13,463 nt of DNA from Actinomycetota bacterium (GTDB lineage: Bacteria; Actinomycetota; Actinomycetes; Nanopelagicales; Nanopelagicaceae): the NCBI GenBank assembly GCA_016870855.1, contig VGAF01000024.1, positions 1 to 13,463 of the forward strand, read 5' to 3'. The translations under genes and the position numbers were made by a program. This document shows positions 1-6,780 of this stretch, one piece after another. How positions within the stretch are numbered: the first letter of the stretch is position 1; the number at the start of each line of letters is the position of its first letter. The notes beneath the pieces are model-generated. The model was not told the origin of the DNA. It did no database searches and saw only the letters and a program-made list of their open reading frames with translations.

Positions 1-7
1 TCGAGAT

Positions 8-157
8 TTACTCGATAGAGCTCCAGGTGCCGAATCCATCGGCTGTCTTCTTGGTTGCAAAATAGAAGTTGTAACCAGAGACTGCTGACCAATGGGTAGC
101 CCAACGGCGATGAGCGCGCTTGGCGTTCATCGTGAGTTGAGTACTCGTGGTCTGCAT
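8..157 (-). CDS. Possible small 49-residue protein of unknown function
   Basis: I do not recognise this protein. The frame is open from base 223 to a TAA at 8-10. I place the start at the ATG at 157 because a TACCCT hexamer (fits TAnnnT) ends exactly six bases before it, the same spacing seen at other leaderless starts in this window; a TTG at 193 would give 61 residues. The predicted protein has a basic N-terminal part (NAKRAHRRW), then an aromatic-rich tail ending GFGTWSSIE, with no signal peptide or membrane segment. It lies on the same strand just downstream of uvrD2, 58 bases beyond its stop. Codon use looks similar to the neighbours, but at this length chance is possible. It may be a real lineage-specific small protein or a chance frame. 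Confidence 0.35.
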   Translation of the reverse strand: MQTTSTQLTMNAKRAHRRWATHWSAVSGYNFYFATKKTADGFGTWSSIE

Positions 158-163
158 CCGGCA

Positions 164-169
164 AGGGTA
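164..169 (-). promoter_or_regulatory. Putative -10 box (TACCCT) for the small ORF
   Basis: On the minus strand TACCCT matches the actinobacterial -10 pattern TAnnnT and is followed after six bases (TGCCGG) by ATG, which would make transcription begin on the start codon. No convincing -35 element is visible. It lies just past the end of uvrD2. Confidence 0.3.
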
Positions 170-215
170 AAGCACCGAAAAGAGTGCTCGCAACCGAGTT
201 ATCCGATACTTTGAT

Positions 216-1874
216 TTAGGCGCTTACGAGCCCTGCTTCACGCAGGAACGGGCTCGGCTCGCCCGCATAGGAGATGGAAAGCGAGCGTTTGGCGCGGGTG
301 ATGCCCACATAAAAGAGGCGACGCTCCTCCTCGATCGGTGCAGATGCCCACGGCAGGTTTGAGGCAGAAGCGCCTGCAATAAAGACCCAATCCCACTCAA
401 GACCCTTTGCGCCATGAAGCGTCGCCAGAGTTACACCGGGAAGTGCCGGTGGATTGTTCTGTTCGGCGCGATCTTCAAGTTCACGTAAGAAAGCGCGCAT
501 CGAATCAATGCCATCGCTAGAAAGTTCATAGGCAAGTTGGATGAGCGCACGCGCGAATTTGTCGTTCTCGCCAAATTGTTTCAGCAGATCCCTAAGCTCA
601 CTAAGCCAATCTCCCTTTGGATCTGAGAGAACTGAACCGCTACGTATTGCAGCGACCATTTCACGGACAGCGCCGCGCTCAAAGAATCGCTCAGCAGTTC
701 TGATCTGGTTTTCGACTCCTGCCAAGTTAAGTGCATCTTCAATCGCCTCAAGTTGAGCATTAGTTCTTGCCAAAATTGCGATAGCTTGTGGATTGATTCC
801 ACTCTTTATCGTCTCGCTAACTTTTTCAGCGATAGATATCAATTCGGCAGATTCACTTGTAAACGCCGAGCTCTTCGGAAGTTCACCATGGCTATTCACT
901 GCATCGAGATCATGCCCTAACTCACCACTTCGCAGGATCGTATTTGCGAGGTTGATGATTTCTGGAGTTGATCGATATCCAGCGCTCAACCGGATTACTT
1001 CAGCATCGGGATATTTTTTTGTGAAATTGAGTAAGAAAGCTGGAGTAGCGCCAGCGAAGGAATAGATAGTTTGGGCTGGATCTCCAACAACGCAGATATC
1101 CTCACGTTTACCTAACCATAAATCTAGGAGTCGTTGTTGCAGCGGTGAGACATCTTGATACTCATCGACTGTGAAGTAACGATATTGATCGCGCACCCGC
1201 TCTCGAATCTCGCGCTCTTCCTCAAGCATTCCAACTGTAAGTAAGAGAACATCCTCAAAATCAATCGCTCGCTCTTGTTTCTTAAGGATCTCATAGGCCT
1301 CATAAACGCGGGCTATATCTGGAGCACCAAGGCGTGCGGCAGAACTCTTTGATTGAGTTTTTGCGGGCAGGCGACGTTGACCTTCCTCTACGCTCTTTGC
1401 ATATTCATCACTGGGAATCTGCATAACTTTTGCCCACTCGATTTCACCTGAGATATCGCGGAGCAAGCTCGGGCTCTTTGTTACCGAGACTCCGGCGCGG
1501 TCGAGCGCTTCCCCAAGAAATCCGCTCTTACTCGTCAACAGAGATGGAAAACGACCACCAAGGGCTTGGGGCCAGAAATACATAAGTTGCTTGAGCGCTG
1601 CCGCGTGGAAAGTACGCGCTGCGATATTTGGAACGCCGAGCGTTCGAAGCCTGGAGCGCATCTCACCAGCAGCCCGAGCGGTAAAAGTTAAGGCCAAGAT
1701 TCGATTTGCATCCACCACGCCTATATCAACCGCATATGCCAAACGATGAGTTATCGCTCGGGTTTTTCCAGTACCAGCTCCAGCAATTACACAGACTGGA
1801 CCACGGACCGCAGTTGCTACTGCGCGCTGCTCATCATCAAGAGATGAAAGTATCTCTTCAGCTAGTTGCGCCAT
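216..1874 (-). CDS. uvrD2: UvrD2-type superfamily 1 ATP-dependent DNA helicase, without HRDC tail
   Basis: This is a 552-residue 3'-5' DNA helicase of the UvrD/Rep/PcrA family, expected to act in DNA repair and replication in the cytoplasm. All helicase motifs are visible: Q motif around Gln16 (DDEQ), Walker A AGAGTGKT at 31-38, motif Ia LTFTARAAGEM at 62-72, Walker B VDEYQD at 236-241, motif III VVGDPAQTIYSFAGA at 262-276, YRST at 300-303, motif V TLHGAKGLEWD near 485 and motif VI RRLFYVGITRAK ending near 529. Assignment to UvrD2 rests on the neighbour: in Mycobacterium tuberculosis uvrD2 also sits beside nudC. The protein stops about 23 residues after motif VI, so the C-terminal HRDC domain and Cys-rich region of mycobacterial UvrD2 (about 700 residues) are absent. 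Its ATG lies inside the end of nudC (13-base overlap), implying coupled translation. The helicase call is secure; the UvrD2 subtype is likely. Confidence 0.9.
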   Translation of the reverse strand: MAQLAEEILSSLDDEQRAVATAVRGPVCVIAGAGTGKTRAITHRLAYAVDIGVVDANRILALTFTARAAGEMRSRLRTLGVPNIAARTFHAAALKQLMYFWPQALGGRFPSLLTSKSGFLGEALDRAGVSVTKSPSLLRDISGEIEWAKVMQIPSDEYAKSVEEGQRRLPAKTQSKSSAARLGAPDIARVYEAYEILKKQERAIDFEDVLLLTVGMLEEEREIRERVRDQYRYFTVDEYQDVSPLQQRLLDLWLGKREDICVVGDPAQTIYSFAGATPAFLLNFTKKYPDAEVIRLSAGYRSTPEIINLANTILRSGELGHDLDAVNSHGELPKSSAFTSESAELISIAEKVSETIKSGINPQAIAILARTNAQLEAIEDALNLAGVENQIRTAERFFERGAVREMVAAIRSGSVLSDPKGDWLSELRDLLKQFGENDKFARALIQLAYELSSDGIDSMRAFLRELEDRAEQNNPPALPGVTLATLHGAKGLEWDWVFIAGASASNLPWASAPIEEERRLFYVGITRAKRSLSISYAGEPSPFLREAGLVSA

Positions 1875-2806
1875 GTCTCAGAACCAACCAAATCTTTTCT
1901 AGCATCAACTCCATACCAAGCTTCAATCATTGCCCGCGCCACTGAAATTCTTGGCGGCAGAAGTAAATCTTGGGAGGCAACTTTTGATTTCAAATCATTT
2001 CTATCCAACCAAATAATCTCTTCAATCTCTTCCCCATCAGCTTTCACCGACTCCGGATTAGAGATTGTCGCTTCAAAAGCAATCATTAGCGAGGCGGGGA
2101 AGGGCCAGGGCTGGGAGCCTAGATAACGCATGTTTTCAACGGTTCCCCCGCACTCTTCGGCTACCTCTCGCAAGACCGTGCTCTCAAAAGACTCTCCTGG
2201 CTCGACAAATCCGGCAAATGTTGAGAATCGCTTTGCCGGCCAGACTTTCTGGCGACCTAGAAGAATTCGATCTGCATTATCTTTAACTAAAACAATAACC
2301 GCTGGATCAGTTCGTGGATGATGGTCACTCTCACAAGCTTCACATTTTCGAACTGCGCCACCCATCGTGGAGTTAGTTTGAGCGCCACACTTTGCGCATC
2401 TTCTATGGGCGTCATGCCATTGCGCGATAGCGAGAGCATGGACAGCGGCGCCAATTTCAAGTGGGTTGAGTGATTTTCCAACCGTTCGCAGCGATTCGTA
2501 CTCACTTGGGAACTCAGCAATCTCAGTACTTTGATGGAGTACAAAGTATGGGGTTCCAGATTTATCTAAGCCGAGGAAATAACGCTCGGCCTCCTTCTCA
2601 CTTGCAGTAATTGAGTTACTTGTTAAAAACTCAAGGGAGCCACCAGCGCATCTGAAGCGATCACCTAATAGCTCGATTATCTTCGCTCGCTGCCACATCT
2701 CATCGAGTGCTGCTTGGTCGCCCCTTAGGTGCGCAGCCCGATCCAATTCACTTCTCGACAATGGAAGTGCGAGTGGAAGGGCTATTTGCGGTGAATTGGC
2801 GAGCAC
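1862..2806 (-). CDS. nudC: NADH pyrophosphatase / NAD-RNA decapping Nudix hydrolase
   Basis: NudC hydrolyses NAD(H) to NMN(H) and AMP; family members also remove NAD caps from RNA. The 314-residue protein shows the full NudC layout: an N-terminal domain, a four-cysteine zinc site (Cys137, Cys140, Cys155, Cys158), and a Nudix box from Gly199 with Glu205, Arg213, Glu214, Glu217 and Glu218. It is followed by the NudC-specific signature SQPWPFPAS at about 231-239, which separates it from other Nudix enzymes. The last Nudix-box position, normally aliphatic, is Gly221 here. The start is a GTG at 2806; TAAGGT stands exactly six bases upstream, so the mRNA is probably leaderless and begins at GTG. 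It is first in a two-gene unit with the overlapping uvrD2 and diverges from the EEP-family gene. Confidence 0.93.
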   Translation of the reverse strand: MLANSPQIALPLALPLSRSELDRAAHLRGDQAALDEMWQRAKIIELLGDRFRCAGGSLEFLTSNSITASEKEAERYFLGLDKSGTPYFVLHQSTEIAEFPSEYESLRTVGKSLNPLEIGAAVHALAIAQWHDAHRRCAKCGAQTNSTMGGAVRKCEACESDHHPRTDPAVIVLVKDNADRILLGRQKVWPAKRFSTFAGFVEPGESFESTVLREVAEECGGTVENMRYLGSQPWPFPASLMIAFEATISNPESVKADGEEIEEIIWLDRNDLKSKVASQDLLLPPRISVARAMIEAWYGVDARKDLVGSETWRN

Positions 2807-2812
2807 GGGGCG

Positions 2813-2818
2813 ACCTTA
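2813..2818 (-). promoter_or_regulatory. Putative leaderless -10 box (TAAGGT) for nudC-uvrD2
   Basis: TAAGGT fits TAnnnT and is separated by six bases (CGCCCC) from the GTG start of nudC. No clear -35 element is visible. It shares a 39-base divergent spacer with the promoter of the EEP-family gene. Confidence 0.5.
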
Positions 2819-2832
2819 CTAGGAGCGCGGAC

Positions 2833-2838
2833 TAGCCT
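2833..2838 (+). promoter_or_regulatory. Putative leaderless -10 box (TAGCCT) for the EEP-family gene
   Basis: TAGCCT fits TAnnnT and ends seven bases before the ATG at 2846, predicting transcription from the start codon. No Shine-Dalgarno sequence is present. An ATG at 2841 is out of frame and reaches a stop after six codons. Confidence 0.45.
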
Positions 2839-2845
2839 TAATGGC

Positions 2846-3688
2846 ATGGGAATTGGAGTAAGTGGAGCGGGTAATGGTGCTGCACAGGCGCAATCCGGCT
2901 TCACTCTCACTTCGTGGAACCTCTTACATGGAATGGCCATTCCGCCAACATCCGGTGCAACGCTACATGGAGCGCTAGAGAAGTTAACGGCTGATATCTC
3001 AAGTGATGTAATTGCAATCCAAGAGGTTGATGTCCACCAGACCCGCTCCGGAAATGGCAATCAGGTAAGGGAAATTGCCGAGTTGATTGGGGCGAAATAT
3101 TGGGCTTTTGCACCATCGATGTATGGAACGCCCGGCGAGAAGTGGCATGGCGTAATTGAAGAAATTGTCTTTGATGACTCAACTCCAATTCCACCAGATG
3201 CGATGTATGGAATTGGGATTGTTTCAAAAGTTCCAGTGCGGCGATGGCACCGAATCAATCTTGGAAAAGCTCCCCTTGGATTGCCGCTACTTGTGGCCGG
3301 TGAAAAACGCCCGCAATTTATCTATGTATCTGATGAACCTCGATCTGCGCTCGTTGCCGAGTTAGAGAATGGAATCTCGGTAACAACTACTCACCTCTCA
3401 TTTGTACCGCTAAAAAATCTCTTACAATTAAGAAAGATTGCCAAGTGGGTAGAACAACTTCCTGGAATTCATATCATGACTGGAGATTTCAATCTTCCTT
3501 GGGGGCTCGCGCCTAAGATCTCCGGTTGGCGCGATCTAGTAGTTGGACCTACCTATCCTTCTTGGAAGCCATCAATTGAGTTTGATTACATCATGAGTAA
3601 AGAGCTCAGAGTCGAAGATGTAATAGCCAAGATCCATAGCCACTATGGAATCAGCGACCACTTAGCTTCAAGCGTCACTATCCGTTAG
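2846..3688 (+). CDS. Endonuclease/exonuclease/phosphatase (EEP) family metal-dependent hydrolase
   Basis: This 280-residue protein belongs to the EEP superfamily (DNase I, exonuclease III, inositol phosphatases, sphingomyelinases), which cleaves phosphodiester or phosphoester bonds using Mg2+. The catalytic set is visible: Asn25 in SWNLLHG, Glu60 in IAIQEVD, His183 in TTHLSF, Asp214 and Asn216 in GDFNLPW, Asp247, and Asp271-His272 in SDHLASS. No signal peptide or membrane anchor is seen, so it is probably cytoplasmic. The substrate cannot be told: the sequence lacks the obvious features of an AP endonuclease and could act on nucleic acid or on small phosphoesters. The ATG at 2846 is the only usable in-frame start before the conserved SWNLLHG, and the leaderless promoter supports it. 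It diverges from nudC and converges on the annealing-protein gene, with 24 bases between the stops and no terminator hairpin there. Confidence 0.85.
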   Translation: MGIGVSGAGNGAAQAQSGFTLTSWNLLHGMAIPPTSGATLHGALEKLTADISSDVIAIQEVDVHQTRSGNGNQVREIAELIGAKYWAFAPSMYGTPGEKWHGVIEEIVFDDSTPIPPDAMYGIGIVSKVPVRRWHRINLGKAPLGLPLLVAGEKRPQFIYVSDEPRSALVAELENGISVTTTHLSFVPLKNLLQLRKIAKWVEQLPGIHIMTGDFNLPWGLAPKISGWRDLVVGPTYPSWKPSIEFDYIMSKELRVEDVIAKIHSHYGISDHLASSVTIR

Positions 3689-3712
3689 CAGCACAGAGCA
3701 AAGTAGTTCTAA

Positions 3713-4270
3713 CTAGGCAACATTTGATTTACGGCTAAGCGCGACTTTATGGGAGTTAAAGGCTTTAAGTAACTCACTCCGCTTTCCATCAGGCATCGCA
3801 AAGGTCGCAGCATATGCAGACCAGGCATTTAACTTCCCAAGATCATCGCAGGCCATCAAGCGAGTAATCAGCTCTTCCCAATCCCCTTTATCCATAGGCT
3901 TTTTCACCGGTGCTTTTGAGGGCTGATTTCGCGCAGCTTTAGACATCTCTTCCCGACTTGGGCGCTTTCCCTTCGCAGCAAAACCGAGATTGGCTAGGCA
4001 GCGTCCGATACTTGAGGTCTCACAGTTCTCACTCGCATTTGAGCGATTAACCGGTGAAGTTCCTTCAATCTCAGTAGCAAAGCCGGTGGCTTGTGGCCGG
4101 ATGTCATCAAGGTTTGTGTAGGCCTCAGTCCGACAGATCCATTCAACTCTTCCATCGGGTCGCTCGGTCCGCTCAAGGTTAGTAAGCAACCGCCCATTCG
4201 GGTATTTGGCCCAAAAAGAACGGATGCGATTCTCGACTGGTTCGTAATCATTTAAATTGAAGTAACTCAT
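3713..4270 (-). CDS. Phage-type ERF/Rad52-like single-strand DNA annealing protein
   Basis: This 185-residue protein resembles actinophage recombination proteins of the ERF/Rad52-type annealing group, which coat single-stranded DNA and pair complementary strands. The diagnostic stretch is TSPVNRSNASENCETSSIGR at 71-90, continuing into LANLGFAAKGKRPSREEM: the 'ENCETS-IGR-LA-LG' core commonly seen in these proteins. The N-terminal part (1-65) alternates charged and aromatic residues, consistent with a compact fold. A basic linker (about 113-128) leads to a short helical C-terminal domain (129-176) that could bind a partner. Its ATG directly abuts the stop of the upstream gene (TAG then ATG, no gap), so the two are translated as a unit. 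No integrase, capsid or attachment site is nearby, so it looks like a domesticated or remnant phage cassette. The family call is from motif memory and needs a profile search. Confidence 0.65.
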   Translation of the reverse strand: MSYFNLNDYEPVENRIRSFWAKYPNGRLLTNLERTERPDGRVEWICRTEAYTNLDDIRPQATGFATEIEGTSPVNRSNASENCETSSIGRCLANLGFAAKGKRPSREEMSKAARNQPSKAPVKKPMDKGDWEELITRLMACDDLGKLNAWSAYAATFAMPDGKRSELLKAFNSHKVALSRKSNVA

Positions 4271-4768
4271 CTATTGGCCCACCGCCATCAATAACTCTTC
4301 AGACATAACTTCAGATGGACTCAACGCGCCAGCACGGAAAGCGCCAAGTAGCGCCTCGCGGCCGCCATCTTTAAAACGCGTCGCAATATATGGATCACGA
4401 GTGTTGAAGTGGATGAAATCCAAGACTTCACCAGTTCGCGGATAGATAGCTTTTCCATCCACATTCTCCACAGAGTCGAGGATGTGCTTGCGGAATGAAT
4501 CGCGCACGCTCTCAACAATCTCGTACTCCCAATTACTCTTCACCCATTCAACGAGGGCTTTCTCGCTCAATACCTCAGCAGAGTTCTTCGGATGTATTAG
4601 CGAGACCTTCGCAATCTCCTCGCCTTCAAGTACGGCCTTTGCTGCATCAGCGCCAACCTCTTCAAGAGCGGCGGCAAACTCGCGGCGCAATCGATCCTTC
4701 GCTTCTTTCGCGGCGTCGGCGATCAGAGTGATGGCGGAGAGTTGGAATGCCAGTTCTCGTAGGTTCAT
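4271..4768 (-). CDS. Phage-like conserved hypothetical protein, partner of the annealing protein
   Basis: I do not assign a function. The 165-residue protein begins with a charged helical segment (about 1-40, alanine-, lysine- and glutamate-rich, possibly coiled coil). It continues with a region ending in a hairpin-like IYPRTGEVLDFIHF (108-121) and a GGREALLGAFRAGAL helix (135-149). The general pattern recalls uncharacterised proteins encoded beside recombination genes in actinobacterial phages and integrative elements. The start is chosen at the ATG at 4768 because a perfect AGGAGG lies eight bases upstream; a possible start at 4810 would lie inside the predicted promoter. It is the first gene of the two-gene module and its stop touches the annealing-protein ATG. 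A role assisting DNA annealing, or restraining a nuclease, is only a guess from context. Confidence 0.6.
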   Translation of the reverse strand: MNLRELAFQLSAITLIADAAKEAKDRLRREFAAALEEVGADAAKAVLEGEEIAKVSLIHPKNSAEVLSEKALVEWVKSNWEYEIVESVRDSFRKHILDSVENVDGKAIYPRTGEVLDFIHFNTRDPYIATRFKDGGREALLGAFRAGALSPSEVMSEELLMAVGQ

Positions 4769-4776
4769 GGGTGGTG

Positions 4777-4782
4777 CCTCCT
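4777..4782 (-). promoter_or_regulatory. Perfect Shine-Dalgarno (AGGAGG) for the phage-like module
   Basis: AGGAGG on the minus strand stands eight bases upstream of the ATG at 4768 and decides that start. It is the only perfect Shine-Dalgarno placed at a gene start in this window; most neighbouring starts look leaderless or translationally coupled. Confidence 0.75.
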
Positions 4783-4801
4783 GCTTCTTTTCGATAGCCG
4801 G

Positions 4802-4824
4802 AGTACACAACCCACCACTGACAA
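4802..4824 (-). promoter_or_regulatory. Putative DNA-damage promoter (RecA-NDp / PafBC-type)
   Basis: Reading the minus strand, TTGTCAGTG (4824-4816) is followed by eight bases and then TGTACT (4807-4802). The published mycobacterial RecA-independent damage motif is TTGTCRGTG-N8-TAnnnT, bound with the help of PafBC. The upstream nonamer is a full match, the spacer is exact, and the -10 hexamer differs only at its second base (G for A). Transcription would start near 4795, giving a leader of about 27 bases that carries the AGGAGG. The match is direct; damage induction is inference. Confidence 0.6.
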
Positions 4825-4828
4825 AGTG

Positions 4829-4857
4829 CGAAAAAGCCGTGATTTATCGGCGTTTTC
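4829..4857 (-). terminator. Possible terminator hairpin after typA
   Basis: GCCG (4848-4851 on the minus strand) pairs with CGGC (4836-4839) across an eight-base loop, followed by five T residues; flanking A-rich and T-rich stretches could extend the stem with one bulge. It begins about 16 bases after the typA stop and ends just before the damage-type promoter. The stem is short, so this is tentative. Confidence 0.4.
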
Positions 4858-4872
4858 CGCGGTTCTAGATAG

Positions 4873-6780
4873 TTAGCCCTCTTGGTTCGCCTTCTTGGCC
4901 TTGGAGGTAAGCCGGGAGCGCTCATTCTGGTCAAGAACCACTTTTCGAATGCGCACATTTATCGGCGTTACTTCAACGCACTCATCTTCGCGGCAATACT
5001 CAAGAGCTTGTTCCAGGTTCAAGATCTTTGGTGGAATCAGACGTTCATTCTCATCTGATCCAGCAGCGCGCATATTGGTTAGCTTCTTTTCGCGGACGAT
5101 ATTCACATCCATATCTTCTGGACGTGAATTCTCGCCAATCACCATTCCCTCATAAACATCCGAGCCGACTTCAGAGAAAATCGTGCCGCGCTCTTGTAGC
5201 GCAAAAATCGCATACGAAGTTGCAGTACCGGAACGATCAGAGACGAGCGAGCCGGTTGGACGCGTCCTAAGCTCGCCACTCCAAGGTTCGTAGCCATCAA
5301 AGACATGGTGCAATAACCCGGTTCCACGAGTTTCGGTAAGGAATTCCGTTCTAAATCCAATCAATCCTCGAGATGGAACCTTGAAATCCATTCGAATCCA
5401 ACCAGTTCCATGATTGACCATCTGTTCCATGCGACCTTTGCGAAGCGCCATGAGTTGGGTAATCACACCGAGATAATCTTCCGGAGCATCAATTGTCAAT
5501 CGCTCCATCGGCTCATGTAATTTGCCATCAATAGTTTTCGTTACGACTTGCGGCTTTCCGACCGTGAGCTCAAAACCTTCGCGACGCATCATTTCAACTA
5601 GAACTGCAAGTTGCAGTTCACCGCGGCCTTGGACCTCCCAAGTATCGGGGCGTTCGGTATTTAGAACACGCAGTGAAACATTTCCAACCAACTCTGCATC
5701 TAGTCGATTTTTCACTAACCGCGCCGTTAACTTCTTTCCAACCCGGCCAGCAAGAGGCGAGGTATTGATGCCAATAGTCATTGAAATACTTGGTTCATCT
5801 ACGGTAATCAACGGAAGTGCATGCGAATTTTCGGCATCTGCGAGGGTCTCACCGAGAGTGATCGTCTCGATACCGGCCACAGCGATGATGTCTCCAGGGC
5901 CAGCCTCGGTAACCGGAACTCGCTCCAAGCCTTCAGTCATCATCAGCTCAGAGATCTTTACCCTCTCTTGGCTTCCATCGGTCTTAAGCCAAGCAACGGT
6001 CTGGCCTTTCTTGATGGCTCCTTCATGAACGCGACAGAGCGCAAGGCGACCTAGATAAGGAGATGAATCCAAGTTTGTTACATGCGCCTGTAGTGGCGCG
6101 CCTTCGTGATACTTCGGCGCTGGAATCGTCTTGAAGATGACATCAAATAGCACATCAAGATTCTCTGCATCAGGCATTCCACCATCAACAGGACGATTTA
6201 GTGATGCCCGCCCTGCCTTCGCAGAGGTGTAAACAATTGGAAAATCAATCTGATCTTCAGTGGCATCAAGATCTAGAAATAATCCATAAGCCTCATCGAC
6301 AACCGCAGCGATTCGAGCATCTGGGCGATCAACTTTGTTGATAATCAGAATAACTGGAAGATTCTTTTGCAGAGCTTTACGGAGAACGAAACGAGTTTGT
6401 GGGAGTGGGCCTTCCGAGGCATCGACAAGAAGCGCTACGCCATCGACCATTTCTAACCCGCGCTCAACCTCGCCACCGAAATCTGCGTGGCCGGGAGTAT
6501 CAATAATGTTAACGATTGATGAGCCGCGCTTTACTGCGGTGTTCTTAGCAAGAATTGTGATTCCCTTTTCCCGCTCAAGGTCCATCGAATCCATTACGCG
6601 ATCTTGGGTTTCAGATTGTTCTTTGTGGGCAGCAAATGCACCGGATTGCCATAACATCGCATCAACTAGAGTTGTTTTGCCATGATCGACGTGGGCGATG
6701 ATTGCAATATTGCGAAGATCAGCGCGCTCTTTCTCAGCGAGGCCAGCTAAATGTGGCGATTTTGAATGGTTTCTAGACAT
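4873..6780 (-). CDS. typA: Ribosome-associated GTPase TypA/BipA
   Basis: TypA/BipA is a translational GTPase related to EF-G and LepA that binds the 70S ribosome and assists 50S assembly and growth under stress or cold. The 635-residue length is normal. Visible are G1 AHVDHGKT at 29-36, the switch region EREKGITI at 69-76, G3 DTPGH at 94-98 and G4 NKVD at 148-151. EF-Tu domain II and EF-G-like domains follow, with the C-terminal TypA-specific region containing SRGLIGFRTEFLTETRG. Its ATG at 6780 overlaps the end of ychF by eight bases and has no clear Shine-Dalgarno, so it is probably translated by coupling from ychF. A short hairpin lies beyond its stop. The call is secure. Confidence 0.97.
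   Translation of the reverse strand: MSRNHSKSPHLAGLAEKERADLRNIAIIAHVDHGKTTLVDAMLWQSGAFAAHKEQSETQDRVMDSMDLEREKGITILAKNTAVKRGSSIVNIIDTPGHADFGGEVERGLEMVDGVALLVDASEGPLPQTRFVLRKALQKNLPVILIINKVDRPDARIAAVVDEAYGLFLDLDATEDQIDFPIVYTSAKAGRASLNRPVDGGMPDAENLDVLFDVIFKTIPAPKYHEGAPLQAHVTNLDSSPYLGRLALCRVHEGAIKKGQTVAWLKTDGSQERVKISELMMTEGLERVPVTEAGPGDIIAVAGIETITLGETLADAENSHALPLITVDEPSISMTIGINTSPLAGRVGKKLTARLVKNRLDAELVGNVSLRVLNTERPDTWEVQGRGELQLAVLVEMMRREGFELTVGKPQVVTKTIDGKLHEPMERLTIDAPEDYLGVITQLMALRKGRMEQMVNHGTGWIRMDFKVPSRGLIGFRTEFLTETRGTGLLHHVFDGYEPWSGELRTRPTGSLVSDRSGTATSYAIFALQERGTIFSEVGSDVYEGMVIGENSRPEDMDVNIVREKKLTNMRAAGSDENERLIPPKILNLEQALEYCREDECVEVTPINVRIRKVVLDQNERSRLTSKAKKANQEG

Noticed and set aside
2819..2832. 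CTAG-spaced repeat in the nudC/EEP spacer as an operator
   Set aside because: Only four bases repeat, and they are explained by the two -10 regions; there is no extended dyad symmetry.
3689..3712. Terminator between the convergent EEP-family and annealing-protein genes
   Set aside because: The 24 bases contain no inverted repeat and no T run.
4769..4810. Longer N-terminus for the phage-like partner protein starting at 4810
   Set aside because: That start lies within the predicted damage promoter and has no Shine-Dalgarno, while the ATG at 4768 has a perfect AGGAGG eight bases upstream and begins the helical domain.
5522..6028. Open frame of 168 codons on the plus strand
   Set aside because: It is antisense to typA, and its Ser/Arg/Thr-rich composition is that of a shadow frame; typA is certain on the other strand.
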